This document shows, in pieces, positions 18,064 through 27,232 of a stretch of DNA of 64,000 nucleotides. A program made the position numbers and the translations under genes. This stretch comes from Ruegeria sp. EL01 (GTDB lineage: Bacteria; Pseudomonadota; Alphaproteobacteria; Rhodobacterales; Rhodobacteraceae). The first letter of the stretch is position 1. Each line of letters starts with the position of its first letter. The DNA is taken from contig NZ_OMPS01000026.1 of NCBI RefSeq assembly GCF_900313035.1, forward strand, positions 1 through 64,000. Reading direction: 5' to 3'. The notes under the pieces are model-generated. The model made no database searches. It was given only the letters and a program-made list of their open reading frames with translations, and was not told the DNA's origin.

Positions 18064-18495
18064 ATGGAGATTCGACCAATAACCCCCCGCTATTCCGTCT
18101 CGCCCCAGATCACGGTCGAGGATGTACCCGCTATCGCCGAGGCTGGGTTCGTTAAAGTCATCTGCAATCGCCCGAACATGGAAGTTCCTGCGAATATGCA
18201 ATCCGATGCAATTGGCGACGCTGTACGGGCCGCCGGGCTGGAATACGAGGTTCTGGAACTGACCCATCAAACGATGACTCCGGAAAACGTGACGCTACAG
18301 CGTGATCTGGCCGAAAGGTGCAGCGGCCCGGTCCTGGCCTATTGTGCCTCGGGCACGCGCTGCTCGGTCGTCTGGGCCTTGGGGCAATGTGATTCCATGA
18401 GCACAGATGAGATTCTAAACGCCACCACGAAAGCGGGTTACCAGTTGGAAGGCTTGCGTCCGACTTTGGATCAAATCCGAAACACCACGGATTGA
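18064..18495 (+). CDS. DUF442 / TIGR01244 sulfurtransferase-phosphatase-like protein
   Basis: A 143-residue protein of the DUF442 family. It has a cysteine-phosphatase/rhodanese-like active loop CASGTRCSVVWA (Cys-x5-Arg) and the family stretch LELTHQTMTPENV. These proteins accompany or are fused to Blh-type persulfide dioxygenases and are thought to transfer sulfane sulfur or act with them. The ATG at 18064 begins the conserved region; the frame is open upstream to a TTG at 17992 but that extension looks non-coding. The gap of 195 nt from the dioxygenase gene is long for one operon but the orientation is shared. Confidence 0.82.
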   Translation: MEIRPITPRYSVSPQITVEDVPAIAEAGFVKVICNRPNMEVPANMQSDAIGDAVRAAGLEYEVLELTHQTMTPENVTLQRDLAERCSGPVLAYCASGTRCSVVWALGQCDSMSTDEILNATTKAGYQLEGLRPTLDQIRNTTD

Positions 18496-18508
18496 GCTGA
18501 CCACCAAA

Positions 18509-19621
18509 TCAGCCGCTGCGCTCTGGCCCATCCTCTGCGCCGGCCAGACCCGCCAGTTGTGAAATCTCGGCGGCAATCTGATCCGAATTTGCAAAATCCA
18601 GCTCGCTCTCCAGCGGTTCCGGGTCAGGAGTTTCAACCTTGTACGATGTCACGTCCAGCGTGTCCGGAACCAAGTCCGAAGCGTCTTGAATGTCCTGCTG
18701 TGGCGCCCTTGTTTTGCTTGCAACAAACTCTGCCGCCTCAGTGTCTGCCAAAGCAGGCAGCGGAGCGTGCTCGTTCACGCGAATGGCTCGCAACCCGCCA
18801 CACTGACCAAGACGCCCGACTGCCGCCCGCTTGCGATCTATGCTCAGGATTTCGGTCCGGTCCAGGCGGGATCCGGTCAAAGGCACAACATCCCCAACTT
18901 TCAACCCAGACAGATTCGCCAGAGGTAGCGCCATACGGCACAAGACTGCGTTTAATTCTGCCCGAACGACGCCCGCGGAATGTTCCAAATTTGGTCCCGA
19001 TTCTACATGCGACGCGTCAGCCTCTTCTGGCAGAAACGGGTGATCGGGCAGCAAAACGGTGATTTGCCCCTGCCGCACCCCTCCCGCAAGGTCGACCGTC
19101 AATTCGAACGCGCGATAGGTATCCTCAACCAATGCAAGGGACAGGTTCCGCAGGTCTGCCGAACGTGATCTGTAGTCGTACCCCGTGAGGCTGTCCTGAT
19201 CGGCCGCAGCCTCGACCAGAGTGGCAGCCCGCATCAGTGCTTCTTCGATCAAGGGCGCCGCCATGGCGGCATCCGTATCGGTAAACGCACGGGCGCTTGG
19301 CGGGTCCGCCATCACCTCTCCCATTGTTTGGGTTTGAACGATGGCGGAAACACAGCTGGGGTCCAGACATGCCGCCGCAACCCCTTCTGGGCCGCTGAAC
19401 AACAGCAACAACCAATCTTCGCCAAGCGTTTCGATTGCTTCATTTTGTGGTCGGTTAGATTGCCTGACCCCGATAACCGCAAGCGGTAGGTTCAGCCGGT
19501 CCCCGGCCGCCCGCGCGACCCCCAATCGCAATGCGCGCAGAACCGAGCGTGGGCGATCGCTTAGATCGTCCTGCCCGACCGACAGTTTGCGCGCCAAAGC
19601 AGCGCTGACAGAATGTGCCAT
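18509..19621 (-). CDS. FliM/FliN-type flagellar motor switch C-terminal protein
   Basis: A 370-residue protein with a SpoA/FliM-C domain at about 225-300 (LCRMALPLANLSGLKVGDVV, then GSRLDRTEILSIDRKRAAVG). An N-terminal part of about 200 residues only loosely resembles the FliM middle domain. The acidic tail (EPLESELDFAN) is low-complexity. FliM-family proteins bind phosphorylated CheY at the flagellar C-ring. This gene is not beside other flagellar genes but lies 78 nt downstream of a histidine kinase operon on the same strand. It may be a second or specialised switch component. Confidence 0.82.
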   Translation of the reverse strand: MAHSVSAALARKLSVGQDDLSDRPRSVLRALRLGVARAAGDRLNLPLAVIGVRQSNRPQNEAIETLGEDWLLLLFSGPEGVAAACLDPSCVSAIVQTQTMGEVMADPPSARAFTDTDAAMAAPLIEEALMRAATLVEAAADQDSLTGYDYRSRSADLRNLSLALVEDTYRAFELTVDLAGGVRQGQITVLLPDHPFLPEEADASHVESGPNLEHSAGVVRAELNAVLCRMALPLANLSGLKVGDVVPLTGSRLDRTEILSIDRKRAAVGRLGQCGGLRAIRVNEHAPLPALADTEAAEFVASKTRAPQQDIQDASDLVPDTLDVTSYKVETPDPEPLESELDFANSDQIAAEISQLAGLAGAEDGPERSG

Positions 19622-19699
19622 GGCTTTGTTTCACCAATTGTTCAAGCAACTGACACTTGGTTTAACCCGACGACCGTTACGAAGTTCTTTATGCCGCCG

Positions 19700-22378
19700 T
19701 CACTGCGCCGCTTGTTGGTAAGCCAGTGGAAGGCTTACGCGAAAGGCGCCGCCGCCCTGTCCAGGCAAATAGCTGATCTCGCCCCCAAGGCGCTGCATGA
19801 TCTCGCGGCAGATCGCCAAGCCCAGCCCGGCCCCCCCCGCTTTGTCGACACCTACGCGCGCGAATTTCTCGAATACCATCGACTGCGCCTCGGGCGGGAT
19901 GCCACTTCCATTGTCCGTGAAATCGATCACCACCCGTCCCCCCACATCATGGGCTGAAATCGTCAAGATGGGGTCAGGGGATTCACAGTATTTCTGCGCG
20001 TTCGAAATCAGATTGATAAACACCTGACCCAAACGGTCCAGATCAGTATGGAGCGGAATGCGTTCGGACGCTCGGCTGCGCCGCACGGCCAATTTCTCGT
20101 CGGTTCCGGCCAAAGCACTTGATACCGCCCGATCCAGAACCGAGCGGAGGCTGTCATCGCCGACATTCAAACTAACCTGCCCGCTTTCCAACACACTCAG
20201 GTCCAGTAGATCATCCAATAGGCGCGTCAGTCTTAAGGCTTCATCGTGAATGATCGCAGCGTAACGTGTCTGTTCTGTCCCTCGTAGACCTTTGGTGTCG
20301 CGCATGATCTCGGAAAACGCACGGATCGAGGTCATGGGCGTTCGCAGCTCATGGCTGACTTGACTTAGGAAGCTGTCTTTTTGCTCCGATATCTGAGTCA
20401 GCTTGGTATTCGCTTCTCGCAACTTGCGCGCGGTTCGGCTCAGTTCAGCTGATTTCACTTCCAATTGGCTGGAGTATTCAAGCAACTGAGCAGATTCGTC
20501 GGCCACCGCCAGCAGATCCTCGACTGAAACAGACGAGCCACCCACGATTTGACCGATCATTGCATGCGCTGTGGCTGCCCCGACCGAACCGCTCAGCTCT
20601 CGCTCAAGACGGTTGAGGAAACCCGGTGTCGGCTCGGGCAAACGCGACCGGCCGCCCTGTTGTTCGGCTTCGGTCTGAAAAAATTCCTGCGCGGGGCCCG
20701 CTCCCAAAATGCGCTGCGTCATGATCATCAAGTCTTCGCTTTGGGCGACAGACCCGGTCCAGCCGCGCGGAGTGGCAGAATGATCAAAGACATTGACGAA
20801 CTGCGCGCCCTGCAAGCGTTCCAGGGGGCTGGGAAAACTGAACAATGATGTGATGCAAAACGCGACCGTGTTCAGGGACAATGACCACATGACAGTGTGT
20901 ACCATCGGATCCATGCCCTCGATCCCGAACAAGGCTTGTGGGCGCAGCCAGCCAAGCCCGAACAATCCGTTCTGCATAACCGTCTCGGGCATCCAAACGC
21001 CGCCCATTCCCGGCAACAGCAACGTGTAAGTCCACAAGACAAATCCGACAGTCAACCCGACCAAGGCCCCCGTGCGTGTCGCACCGCGCCAGAAGAGTCC
21101 GCCGACCAAAGCGGGCAAGATTTGGGAAATCCCGGCAAACGCAACCAGCCCGATTGACGACAGCGCGGTCCCGCCGCCAGACAAGCTGTAGTAGAAATAG
21201 CCCAGCGCCATAATCACAGCGATCGAAACCCGGCGCGCCATCAGGACGATGTTGCGTACATCACCCGAAATCGAACCCAGGCCTTCCTGCGTATTCAGCC
21301 AGATCGGCATGACCACGTGGTTCGACACCATAGTCGACAAGGCCATCGCGGTCACAATCACCATGGATGTGGCCGAGGAAAACCCACCTATGAACGAAAG
21401 CATCGCCAACCAATCATTGCCTTGTGACAGAGGGACCGTCAGAACAAACAAATCCGGGTTTGAGCCTTCGGGCAGCAGATCCAATCCAACAACGGCGATC
21501 GGAACCACAAACAGGCTCATTAACAGCAAATACAAAGGGAAAGCCCATGCGGCCATCCGCAAGTGGCCTTCGTCGTCGTTTTCGACGATCATCACCTGAA
21601 ACATGCGCGGCAGGCAGACAAAAGCTGCAGCTGACAGGAAGATTAATGTGGTCCAGCGCCCGGCATCCACATTCCACCGGCCGATTTCCGAGGCGTCGAT
21701 GCGGTCCATCATTGGGCTCATGCCACCCGCCACACCCCAGACAACGAAGACACCAACCGCAAGTAATGCGAACAGTTTGACGACCGATTCCAATGCGATA
21801 GCGGTGACAACGCCGTGGTGACGCTCGTTGGCATCCAGATTGCGCGTGCCGAAAAGAATGGCAAACACGGCCAGCCCAGTAGCGACCCAAAATACACTTG
21901 ATCCTTCTCGATAAAGGCCCGACGGGTCTGCTTCGGCAAAGATCGAGAAGGACAGGGTTATCGATTGCAGTTGCAGCGCAATATAGGGCGTGCCCCCGAG
22001 GACAGCGAGAATAGTCACACACACCGCCAAGGTGTTTGATTTTCCGTAACGCGAGGACAGCAGGTCAGCAATCGAGGTGACCCTCTGACTGCGGCCGACG
22101 CGCACAAGCTTTCGCAATCCCCACCACCAGCTGACCATGACCAAGGTCGGCCCAAGGTAAATTGTGACAAATTCCAGCCCGGATCGCGCTGCGTTTCCAA
22201 CGGCTCCGTAAAATGTCCAAGCCGTACAATAGATTGAGAGGGACAAGGTGTAGACCAACGGAGACCGAAGCCACTTGCCCCGCCCAGCCGCCGCCATGCG
22301 ATCAGCGGCAAACGCGACGCCGAACAATAGTACGACATACCCAAGGCAAACCAGGATCAGGATGTTCAGCGTCGCCAT
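19700..22378 (-). CDS. Hybrid SSS-transporter sensor histidine kinase (CbrA-like)
   Basis: An 892-residue inner-membrane protein. Residues about 1-520 form a sodium:solute symporter-like domain with about 13 membrane helices. A linker with a coiled coil leads to the HisKA domain, H-box SHELRTPMTSIRAFSEIM with the phosphorylated His near 676, and HATPase_c with N box NLISNAQKYC, G1 DNGSGIP and G2 GGAGLGLAICREI. This is the CbrA layout, where a transporter-like module senses a nutrient. Its gene is third in an overlapping set with a response regulator and a small membrane protein. No PAS domain or receiver domain is seen. The ligand is unknown. Confidence 0.92.
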   Translation of the reverse strand: MATLNILILVCLGYVVLLFGVAFAADRMAAAGRGKWLRSPLVYTLSLSIYCTAWTFYGAVGNAARSGLEFVTIYLGPTLVMVSWWWGLRKLVRVGRSQRVTSIADLLSSRYGKSNTLAVCVTILAVLGGTPYIALQLQSITLSFSIFAEADPSGLYREGSSVFWVATGLAVFAILFGTRNLDANERHHGVVTAIALESVVKLFALLAVGVFVVWGVAGGMSPMMDRIDASEIGRWNVDAGRWTTLIFLSAAAFVCLPRMFQVMIVENDDEGHLRMAAWAFPLYLLLMSLFVVPIAVVGLDLLPEGSNPDLFVLTVPLSQGNDWLAMLSFIGGFSSATSMVIVTAMALSTMVSNHVVMPIWLNTQEGLGSISGDVRNIVLMARRVSIAVIMALGYFYYSLSGGGTALSSIGLVAFAGISQILPALVGGLFWRGATRTGALVGLTVGFVLWTYTLLLPGMGGVWMPETVMQNGLFGLGWLRPQALFGIEGMDPMVHTVMWSLSLNTVAFCITSLFSFPSPLERLQGAQFVNVFDHSATPRGWTGSVAQSEDLMIMTQRILGAGPAQEFFQTEAEQQGGRSRLPEPTPGFLNRLERELSGSVGAATAHAMIGQIVGGSSVSVEDLLAVADESAQLLEYSSQLEVKSAELSRTARKLREANTKLTQISEQKDSFLSQVSHELRTPMTSIRAFSEIMRDTKGLRGTEQTRYAAIIHDEALRLTRLLDDLLDLSVLESGQVSLNVGDDSLRSVLDRAVSSALAGTDEKLAVRRSRASERIPLHTDLDRLGQVFINLISNAQKYCESPDPILTISAHDVGGRVVIDFTDNGSGIPPEAQSMVFEKFARVGVDKAGGAGLGLAICREIMQRLGGEISYLPGQGGGAFRVSLPLAYQQAAQ

Positions 22379-22686
22379 TGGTCCGCTTCCGTTTCGGACT
22401 CGTCACGCGTCCGCAGGCGACGCGCTGCCATACCGAAGATCAGGCCAACAAGGATCAATCCTCCCCAACAGGCGAAGATGTAAAACATGGCCGAGGACAG
22501 GGGCACCGCTTGACCTTCAGCAGACAGCCCCGGCCAAAGCAATGGCAGTGCGAACAGCGCGGCCCCCAAAAACGGCAGCAACCGAGCAGCATCGGTGAGC
22601 CTGCGGCGGCGATAGCTTTGTCGTTCCAGAAAAACTGAGGGCCTTTGACCCGACGGCTTGCGTTCGGACTCTCCTTCGGCCGTCAT
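22366..22686 (-). CDS. Small membrane protein in histidine kinase operon
   Basis: A 106-residue protein with two predicted helices (about 36-54 and 66-86) and basic, hydrophilic ends. No named domain is recognised. It overlaps the response regulator gene by 4 nt and the kinase gene by 13 nt, so all three are translationally coupled. The context suggests a membrane accessory of the CbrA-like kinase, comparable in position to small proteins found before SSS-type transporters, but this is inference. Confidence 0.78.
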   Translation of the reverse strand: MTAEGESERKPSGQRPSVFLERQSYRRRRLTDAARLLPFLGAALFALPLLWPGLSAEGQAVPLSSAMFYIFACWGGLILVGLIFGMAARRLRTRDESETEADQWRR

Positions 22687-23063
22687 AACCGCGTTGCCTG
22701 AGCATGCAGGTCGCGTACAGCGGTCAGCACCTCGGCATTGGAGAAAGGCTTGGTCATAAACCGGCTGACCCCGGCGTTTTCGGCCATTTCACGGTCGCGG
22801 GACTGACCGCGCGCGGTCAACATCAGCACAGGCAGGCTTTGCATGCCGTCCTGCTCTCGCAAGTCCCGCAGAATATCCATGCCACTTTTGCCCGGCAGCA
22901 TGACATCCAATATGACCAGATCGGGATTTGCGGCCCGAATCACCTGAAGCGCATCCACGCCATCGCCATGCGTTTGAACCTGCCACCCTTCACGGGTCAG
23001 CAAAAACCGGATCGCCTCAGCTATGTTCGGCTCATCCTCAATCAACAGAACCTTCCGGCTCAT
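22683..23063 (-). CDS. Single-domain response regulator (CheY-like)
   Basis: A 126-residue receiver domain without an output domain. It has the acidic pair E9-D10 (LLIEDEP), the phosphorylation site D53 (VILDVMLPG), T83 (LMLTARG) and K105 (FMTKPFSN). It is the first gene of the operon with the membrane protein and the transporter-kinase, and is the probable phosphoacceptor of that kinase. Lacking a DNA-binding domain, it must act through protein contacts. The FliM-C protein encoded downstream is an attractive but untested target. Confidence 0.92.
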   Translation of the reverse strand: MSRKVLLIEDEPNIAEAIRFLLTREGWQVQTHGDGVDALQVIRAANPDLVILDVMLPGKSGMDILRDLREQDGMQSLPVLMLTARGQSRDREMAENAGVSRFMTKPFSNAEVLTAVRDLHAQATRL

Positions 23064-23141
23064 ATTTTCAATCCCTCCCCATGGCAGATCGCACGTATGG
23101 CAACCCGCCGCGGCCAGATTAAGCGTTCTGTCAGGAAACTG

Positions 23142-24434
23142 TCAAAAACCTTCACTCAAAATCGATGGCTCACGCCGCGACTCGCAGTCATCGCTGGGAC
23201 AAACACGGCAGTTTGGACCGACATGTGTCGCGACCGTGCCAAGCGCGCCGTCCCCCGCCGGACGCACCAGCATCACCGATCGATAGGCCGGAGCTAAGTC
23301 ATATCCAGACAGCGAATGCGGCCAGGCATAAGCGTGACACTCAAACTCGGCTGCGCTGCGCCCCAGTTGCAAGATACGCCTTCTTATCGGCACCAAGGGC
23401 TGGTTCAAGGCTGAATACAGCGGCCATAGCGGGCAGGCCTCGCCATGGCGAGGTATGGCGAGGCCGGGAATTTGCTTTAAGAACAAGATACCCCCAGACG
23501 CATCGCATATCACAAGCCCCGCCGGACGCTGCAGAACGCCTTCGGGCAAAAAGGCAAGCCGTCTGAGAACGGTGGCCATGTCGACCGAAAACACCTGCGC
23601 CAACTCAATCGGCTCAGGCTCTTTCTCTTTCAAAGTGGCTTTCAGCTTGCTCAAAGGCATGGCACGTGCATCAGCAGCGCAGAGATCCAGCAAATCGTGG
23701 GCAACCCTGCGTGCGGCCGCAGTGTTCAGACCATCCAAATCGATAGCCCCGGCATCACCATCAGTTTCAAGCTGGGGAAAGCTGTGCCCCCGCGCTTCAA
23801 AAAAGGCTTCGACCTCCTCCAACGGGACCCCGCGCGGATCCGCTGCTGAGTCGCTGTCGTCCAGATAATTCACCAGCGCCTTGGAACTATCCGCCAGTCT
23901 TTCCGCATCCTGATGCAGGTTCCGGTGAAAGCGGTCCTGCCACTCGGCGTCGATTTCCTGAGTGTCGGCCAGAATGGCTGCGGTTGATCGGATCGCGGCA
24001 GCTGTGGAAAGAACCTCGTGCATCGACGCCGCAAGATGGGGGTCATGGGTCAGCCTGTCGGATAGGGTCTCTACGGTACGCTCAAGCGACACGACACGCC
24101 GGTGCATCTGCGCCAGAACACCGGCCCATCCCGGGAAACGTCCGGCAAACTCCTCAAGCACGTCCAGCTCGGCCTGATGACCGACCGAATCCACCGCAGC
24201 TTCGCGCAATGCCGAAATCAAAGTGGCCTCGATTCCCTGCGTCAGCAACGAGGGTTCGACGGACAACGCCCCGGCAATATCGACCAGCAGTTTGCCCCCG
24301 ATCCGGCGCCGGTTGTGTTCGATCAGGTTCAGATAGGAGGCCGAGATTCCGACCCGACGTGCAAGCTCAGCCTGTCGCAACCCTGCAATCTGCCGCCTTT
24401 CCCGTATCCGGCTTCCGGTCAACGTATTGCGCAT
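23142..24434 (-). CDS. XRE-family regulator with DUF2083 C-terminus (ScfR/PccR-like)
   Basis: A 430-residue regulator. An N-terminal HTH_3 domain (about 9-63, LRQAELARRVGISASYLNLI) is followed by a long helical region. The C-terminal DUF2083-type domain ends with a Cys motif, NCRVCPSDDC. This is the layout of short-chain fatty acyl-CoA regulators such as PccR, which sense acyl-CoAs. The HExxH motif of an IrrE/DUF955 domain, usual in this family, is not seen. The gene is divergent from the PAS-LuxR gene, with about 215 nt between starts, and precedes the response regulator gene on the same strand by 78 nt. Confidence 0.85.
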   Translation of the reverse strand: MRNTLTGSRIRERRQIAGLRQAELARRVGISASYLNLIEHNRRRIGGKLLVDIAGALSVEPSLLTQGIEATLISALREAAVDSVGHQAELDVLEEFAGRFPGWAGVLAQMHRRVVSLERTVETLSDRLTHDPHLAASMHEVLSTAAAIRSTAAILADTQEIDAEWQDRFHRNLHQDAERLADSSKALVNYLDDSDSAADPRGVPLEEVEAFFEARGHSFPQLETDGDAGAIDLDGLNTAAARRVAHDLLDLCAADARAMPLSKLKATLKEKEPEPIELAQVFSVDMATVLRRLAFLPEGVLQRPAGLVICDASGGILFLKQIPGLAIPRHGEACPLWPLYSALNQPLVPIRRRILQLGRSAAEFECHAYAWPHSLSGYDLAPAYRSVMLVRPAGDGALGTVATHVGPNCRVCPSDDCESRREPSILSEGF

Positions 24435-24648
24435 TTGTTACGTCCTCAATGGCTATCGACCACAATTGAGAGGTCATCAATTTTCAGAACATCTTATCAA
24501 TTTCTATAACTTACACATCATTTTTCAGAACCACTTTACAACTTTGACAAACCGCGCTTGGTTCTTCGCACACCAATCTGAAGTCCCATATGCGCAAGAC
24601 CTTGGATCACCTCTTCATTTCCACTCGGTTTCCCTGCACCATACGCAG

Positions 24649-25185
24649 ATGAGTGATCCCGCCTTTGAATACGCGCCAATCGGACTGGTAGAGTTGGAAA
24701 ACCGGATCATCCGGCGCTGCAATTTGCAGTTTTCAAGGACCTTCGGCGGCGAAGAATCCGAATATCGCAACATGCCTCTGTTGCAACTTTACCCCTCTGT
24801 CGCTGATTGGGAGAGGATTGGCGAACGCAGCCTGCAGGTGATGAGGGACACTGGTTACTATACTGATGAACGTGTCATGCGGCGGCGTAATGGCGATCTG
24901 TTCTGGTGCCGTGCACGCGGCCGGTCTTTGACCCCCGAGGACCCGTTCCGCCACGGTATCTGGAGCTTTTCTGACATCTCCGAAGAGCGGCCATTGGTTG
25001 AGCTCACCGTTCGGGAACGCGAGGTAGCGATCATGTCGTGCCGCGGTCTGTCTGCCAAGGAAATCGGCATAGAATTGGGATTGAGCTACCGCACGATCGA
25101 GGCTTATCGCGCTCGACTTCTTGAGAAATTCGGCGCCCGCAAGTTGCCGGAACTGGTGGCAAAACTGTCGGGAATGCCTCTGTGA
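24649..25185 (+). CDS. PAS-domain LuxR-family transcriptional regulator
   Basis: A 178-residue regulator with one PAS domain (about 5-110; RVMRRRNGDLFWCRARGRSL is a PAS_3/PAC-like stretch) and a C-terminal GerE/LuxR HTH (about 115-175; LTVREREVAIMSCRGLSAKE, IELGLSYRTIEAYRARLLEK). The frame is open for 74 more codons upstream, but that part reads like the intergenic strand opposite the XRE gene, and the PAS domain starts immediately after the ATG chosen. Many such short PAS-LuxR proteins occur in roseobacters. The signal is unknown. Confidence 0.85.
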   Translation: MSDPAFEYAPIGLVELENRIIRRCNLQFSRTFGGEESEYRNMPLLQLYPSVADWERIGERSLQVMRDTGYYTDERVMRRRNGDLFWCRARGRSLTPEDPFRHGIWSFSDISEERPLVELTVREREVAIMSCRGLSAKEIGIELGLSYRTIEAYRARLLEKFGARKLPELVAKLSGMPL

Positions 25186-25336
25186 TCGAGCCGTCTGTTT
25201 TTGGGCCTGCTCAAGCCTTGGATTAACATTGCCAGACTGCGCTTTTCATGACACATCGCATAGCTTATAACGCTGCGTAATCAGATCAAAGCCCGCACAA
25301 AACAGACGGGCCAAAGGGGAACCGTCGAGGACACTC

Positions 25337-25828
25337 ATGACAGATACCAAACACGAAGCGGATGTTGCGTTCATCAAATCACTGGCTGAATTGCTGCGTG
25401 ACAATGACCTGACCGAACTACAAGTCAAGCGTGAGTATGGCGAGGAAGACAGTCTGAATGTACGCGTCAGCCGCAAGATTCAGGCCGCACCCGCGCCGGT
25501 TCAGGTCGCCGTTCCAGCCCCTGCTCCACTTGCCGTCGCCCCAGCTGCGGCACCGGCCGAAGCGCCAGCCGCCGTCGAAGACCCGGCCAGCCACCCCGGC
25601 GCTGTGACCTCGCCGATGGTTGGAACCGTGTATATGCAGCCCGAACCGACTGCTCCTGCATTCATCACTGTCGGCGCGTCTGTGTCCGAGGGCGATACCT
25701 TGCTGATCGTCGAAGCAATGAAAACAATGAACCACATCCATGCGCCCAAGTCGGGCACCATCAAGCGTATTCTGGTGGGTGACGGCGACGCTGTGGAATT
25801 TGGCACTCCTTTGGTCATCATCGAGTAA
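25337..25828 (+). CDS. accB: Biotin carboxyl carrier protein of acetyl-CoA carboxylase
   Basis: A 163-residue BCCP, the biotin-carrying subunit of acetyl-CoA carboxylase in fatty acid synthesis. An N-terminal helix-rich region is followed by an Ala/Pro linker (about 55-85) and the biotinyl domain (about 90-163). The biotinylation motif EAMKTMNHI carries the target lysine. The GAGG at 25327-25330 supports the start. It is 9 nt upstream of accC, the conserved accBC operon. Confidence 0.97.
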   Translation: MTDTKHEADVAFIKSLAELLRDNDLTELQVKREYGEEDSLNVRVSRKIQAAPAPVQVAVPAPAPLAVAPAAAPAEAPAAVEDPASHPGAVTSPMVGTVYMQPEPTAPAFITVGASVSEGDTLLIVEAMKTMNHIHAPKSGTIKRILVGDGDAVEFGTPLVIIE

Positions 25829-25837
25829 GGCGGCCCC

Positions 25838-27187
25838 ATGTTCGACAAGATCCTGATTGCCAACCGAGGCGAGATCGCCCTGCGTGTGATCCGCGCTGCC
25901 CGCGAAATGGGGATAAAGACGGTCGCCGTCCACTCCACCGCCGACAGCGACGCGATGCATGTGCGCATGGCCGACGAATCGGTCTGTATTGGCCCCCCGC
26001 CCAGTCCGCAAAGCTATCTGTCAGTGCCTGCGATTATCTCGGCCTGCGAAATAACAGGCGCGCAAGCGATCCACCCCGGCTATGGCTTTCTGTCCGAGAA
26101 TGCCGAGTTTGTGCAGATCGTTGAAGATCACGACATCACCTTCATCGGCCCCACCGCCGAACATATCCGCGTCATGGGTGACAAGATCACCGCCAAGGAC
26201 ACGATGAAGGCGCTGGGTGTGCCTTGCGTTCCGGGCTCGGATGGTGGTGTTCCCGATCTGGCGGCGGCCAAGCGTATCGGCGAAGAATTCGGCTATCCCG
26301 TCATCATCAAGGCCACCGCCGGCGGCGGTGGACGCGGCATGAAAGTCGCGATGAGTGCCGATCAGATGGAAAGCGCCTTCATGACCGCGCGGGCCGAGGG
26401 CAAGTCTAACTTTGGCAATGACGAAGTCTACATCGAGAAATACCTGACCACACCACGCCATATCGAAATTCAGGTCTTTGGCGACGGTAAAGGCAAGGCC
26501 GTGCATCTGGGCGAACGCGACTGCTCGCTGCAACGCCGCCACCAGAAGGTGTTTGAAGAGGCCCCCGGCCCCACGATCACCGCAGAAGAACGCGCCAAAA
26601 TCGGCAAGGTCTGTGCGGATGCAGTTGCCAAGATCAACTATATCGGCGCGGGCACCATCGAGTTCCTGTATGAAAACGGCGAGTTCTATTTCATCGAGAT
26701 GAACACCCGCCTTCAGGTGGAACACCCGGTGACCGAAGGCATCTTCGGCGTCGATCTGGTACGCGAACAAATCCTCGTCGCTGCGGGGGAACCGATGTCA
26801 TTCGGTCAGGACGATCTTGTGATCAACGGTCACGCGATCGAGGTTCGGATCAACGCCGAAAAGTTGCCGAATTTCTCGCCCTGCCCCGGTAAGATCACGG
26901 CCTATCACGCACCCGGTGGGCTGGGTGTACGGATGGATTCAGCGCTGTATGACGGGTACTCGATTCCGCCCTACTACGACTCGTTGATCGCCAAGCTGAT
27001 TGTGCAAGGTCGCGACCGGCCCGAAGCACTGGCACGCCTCGACCGGGCATTGGGTGAACTGATCGTGGACGGCATCGACACAACGGTACCGCTGTTTCAT
27101 GAGCTTCTTCAGAACGCTGACGTCCAAAGCGGCGACTATAACATCCACTGGCTGGAGCACTGGCTTGCGGAGAACATGGCCGACTAA
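25838..27187 (+). CDS. accC: Biotin carboxylase subunit of acetyl-CoA carboxylase
   Basis: A 449-residue ATP-grasp enzyme that carboxylates the biotin of AccB. Motifs in order: [19 protein letters not shown] at the N-terminus, the glycine-rich ATP loop [48 protein letters not shown], and [19 protein letters not shown]. The length matches AccC rather than a longer acyl-CoA carboxylase alpha chain. It is cotranscribed with accB. A hairpin follows the stop codon. Confidence 0.98.
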   Translation: MFDKILIANRGEIALRVIRAAREMGIKTVAVHSTADSDAMHVRMADESVCIGPPPSPQSYLSVPAIISACEITGAQAIHPGYGFLSENAEFVQIVEDHDITFIGPTAEHIRVMGDKITAKDTMKALGVPCVPGSDGGVPDLAAAKRIGEEFGYPVIIKATAGGGGRGMKVAMSADQMESAFMTARAEGKSNFGNDEVYIEKYLTTPRHIEIQVFGDGKGKAVHLGERDCSLQRRHQKVFEEAPGPTITAEERAKIGKVCADAVAKINYIGAGTIEFLYENGEFYFIEMNTRLQVEHPVTEGIFGVDLVREQILVAAGEPMSFGQDDLVINGHAIEVRINAEKLPNFSPCPGKITAYHAPGGLGVRMDSALYDGYSIPPYYDSLIAKLIVQGRDRPEALARLDRALGELIVDGIDTTVPLFHELLQNADVQSGDYNIHWLEHWLAENMAD

Positions 27188-27195
27188 CAACGCTG

Positions 27196-27218
27196 GGCCG
27201 GTGGGTCATCCGCCGGCC
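27196..27218 (+). terminator. Hairpin after accC
   Basis: Arms GGCCGGTGG (27196-27204) and CCGCCGGCC (27210-27218) form a 9-bp stem with one G-T pair and a 5-nt loop, 8 nt after the accC stop. Only a weak T stretch follows, so termination may be partial and aat may be read through. Confidence 0.5.
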
Positions 27219-27232
27219 TTCGGACACCCCGA

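Noticed and set aside
26021..26770. 249-codon frame on the minus strand
   Set aside because: It is antisense to the accC core domain.
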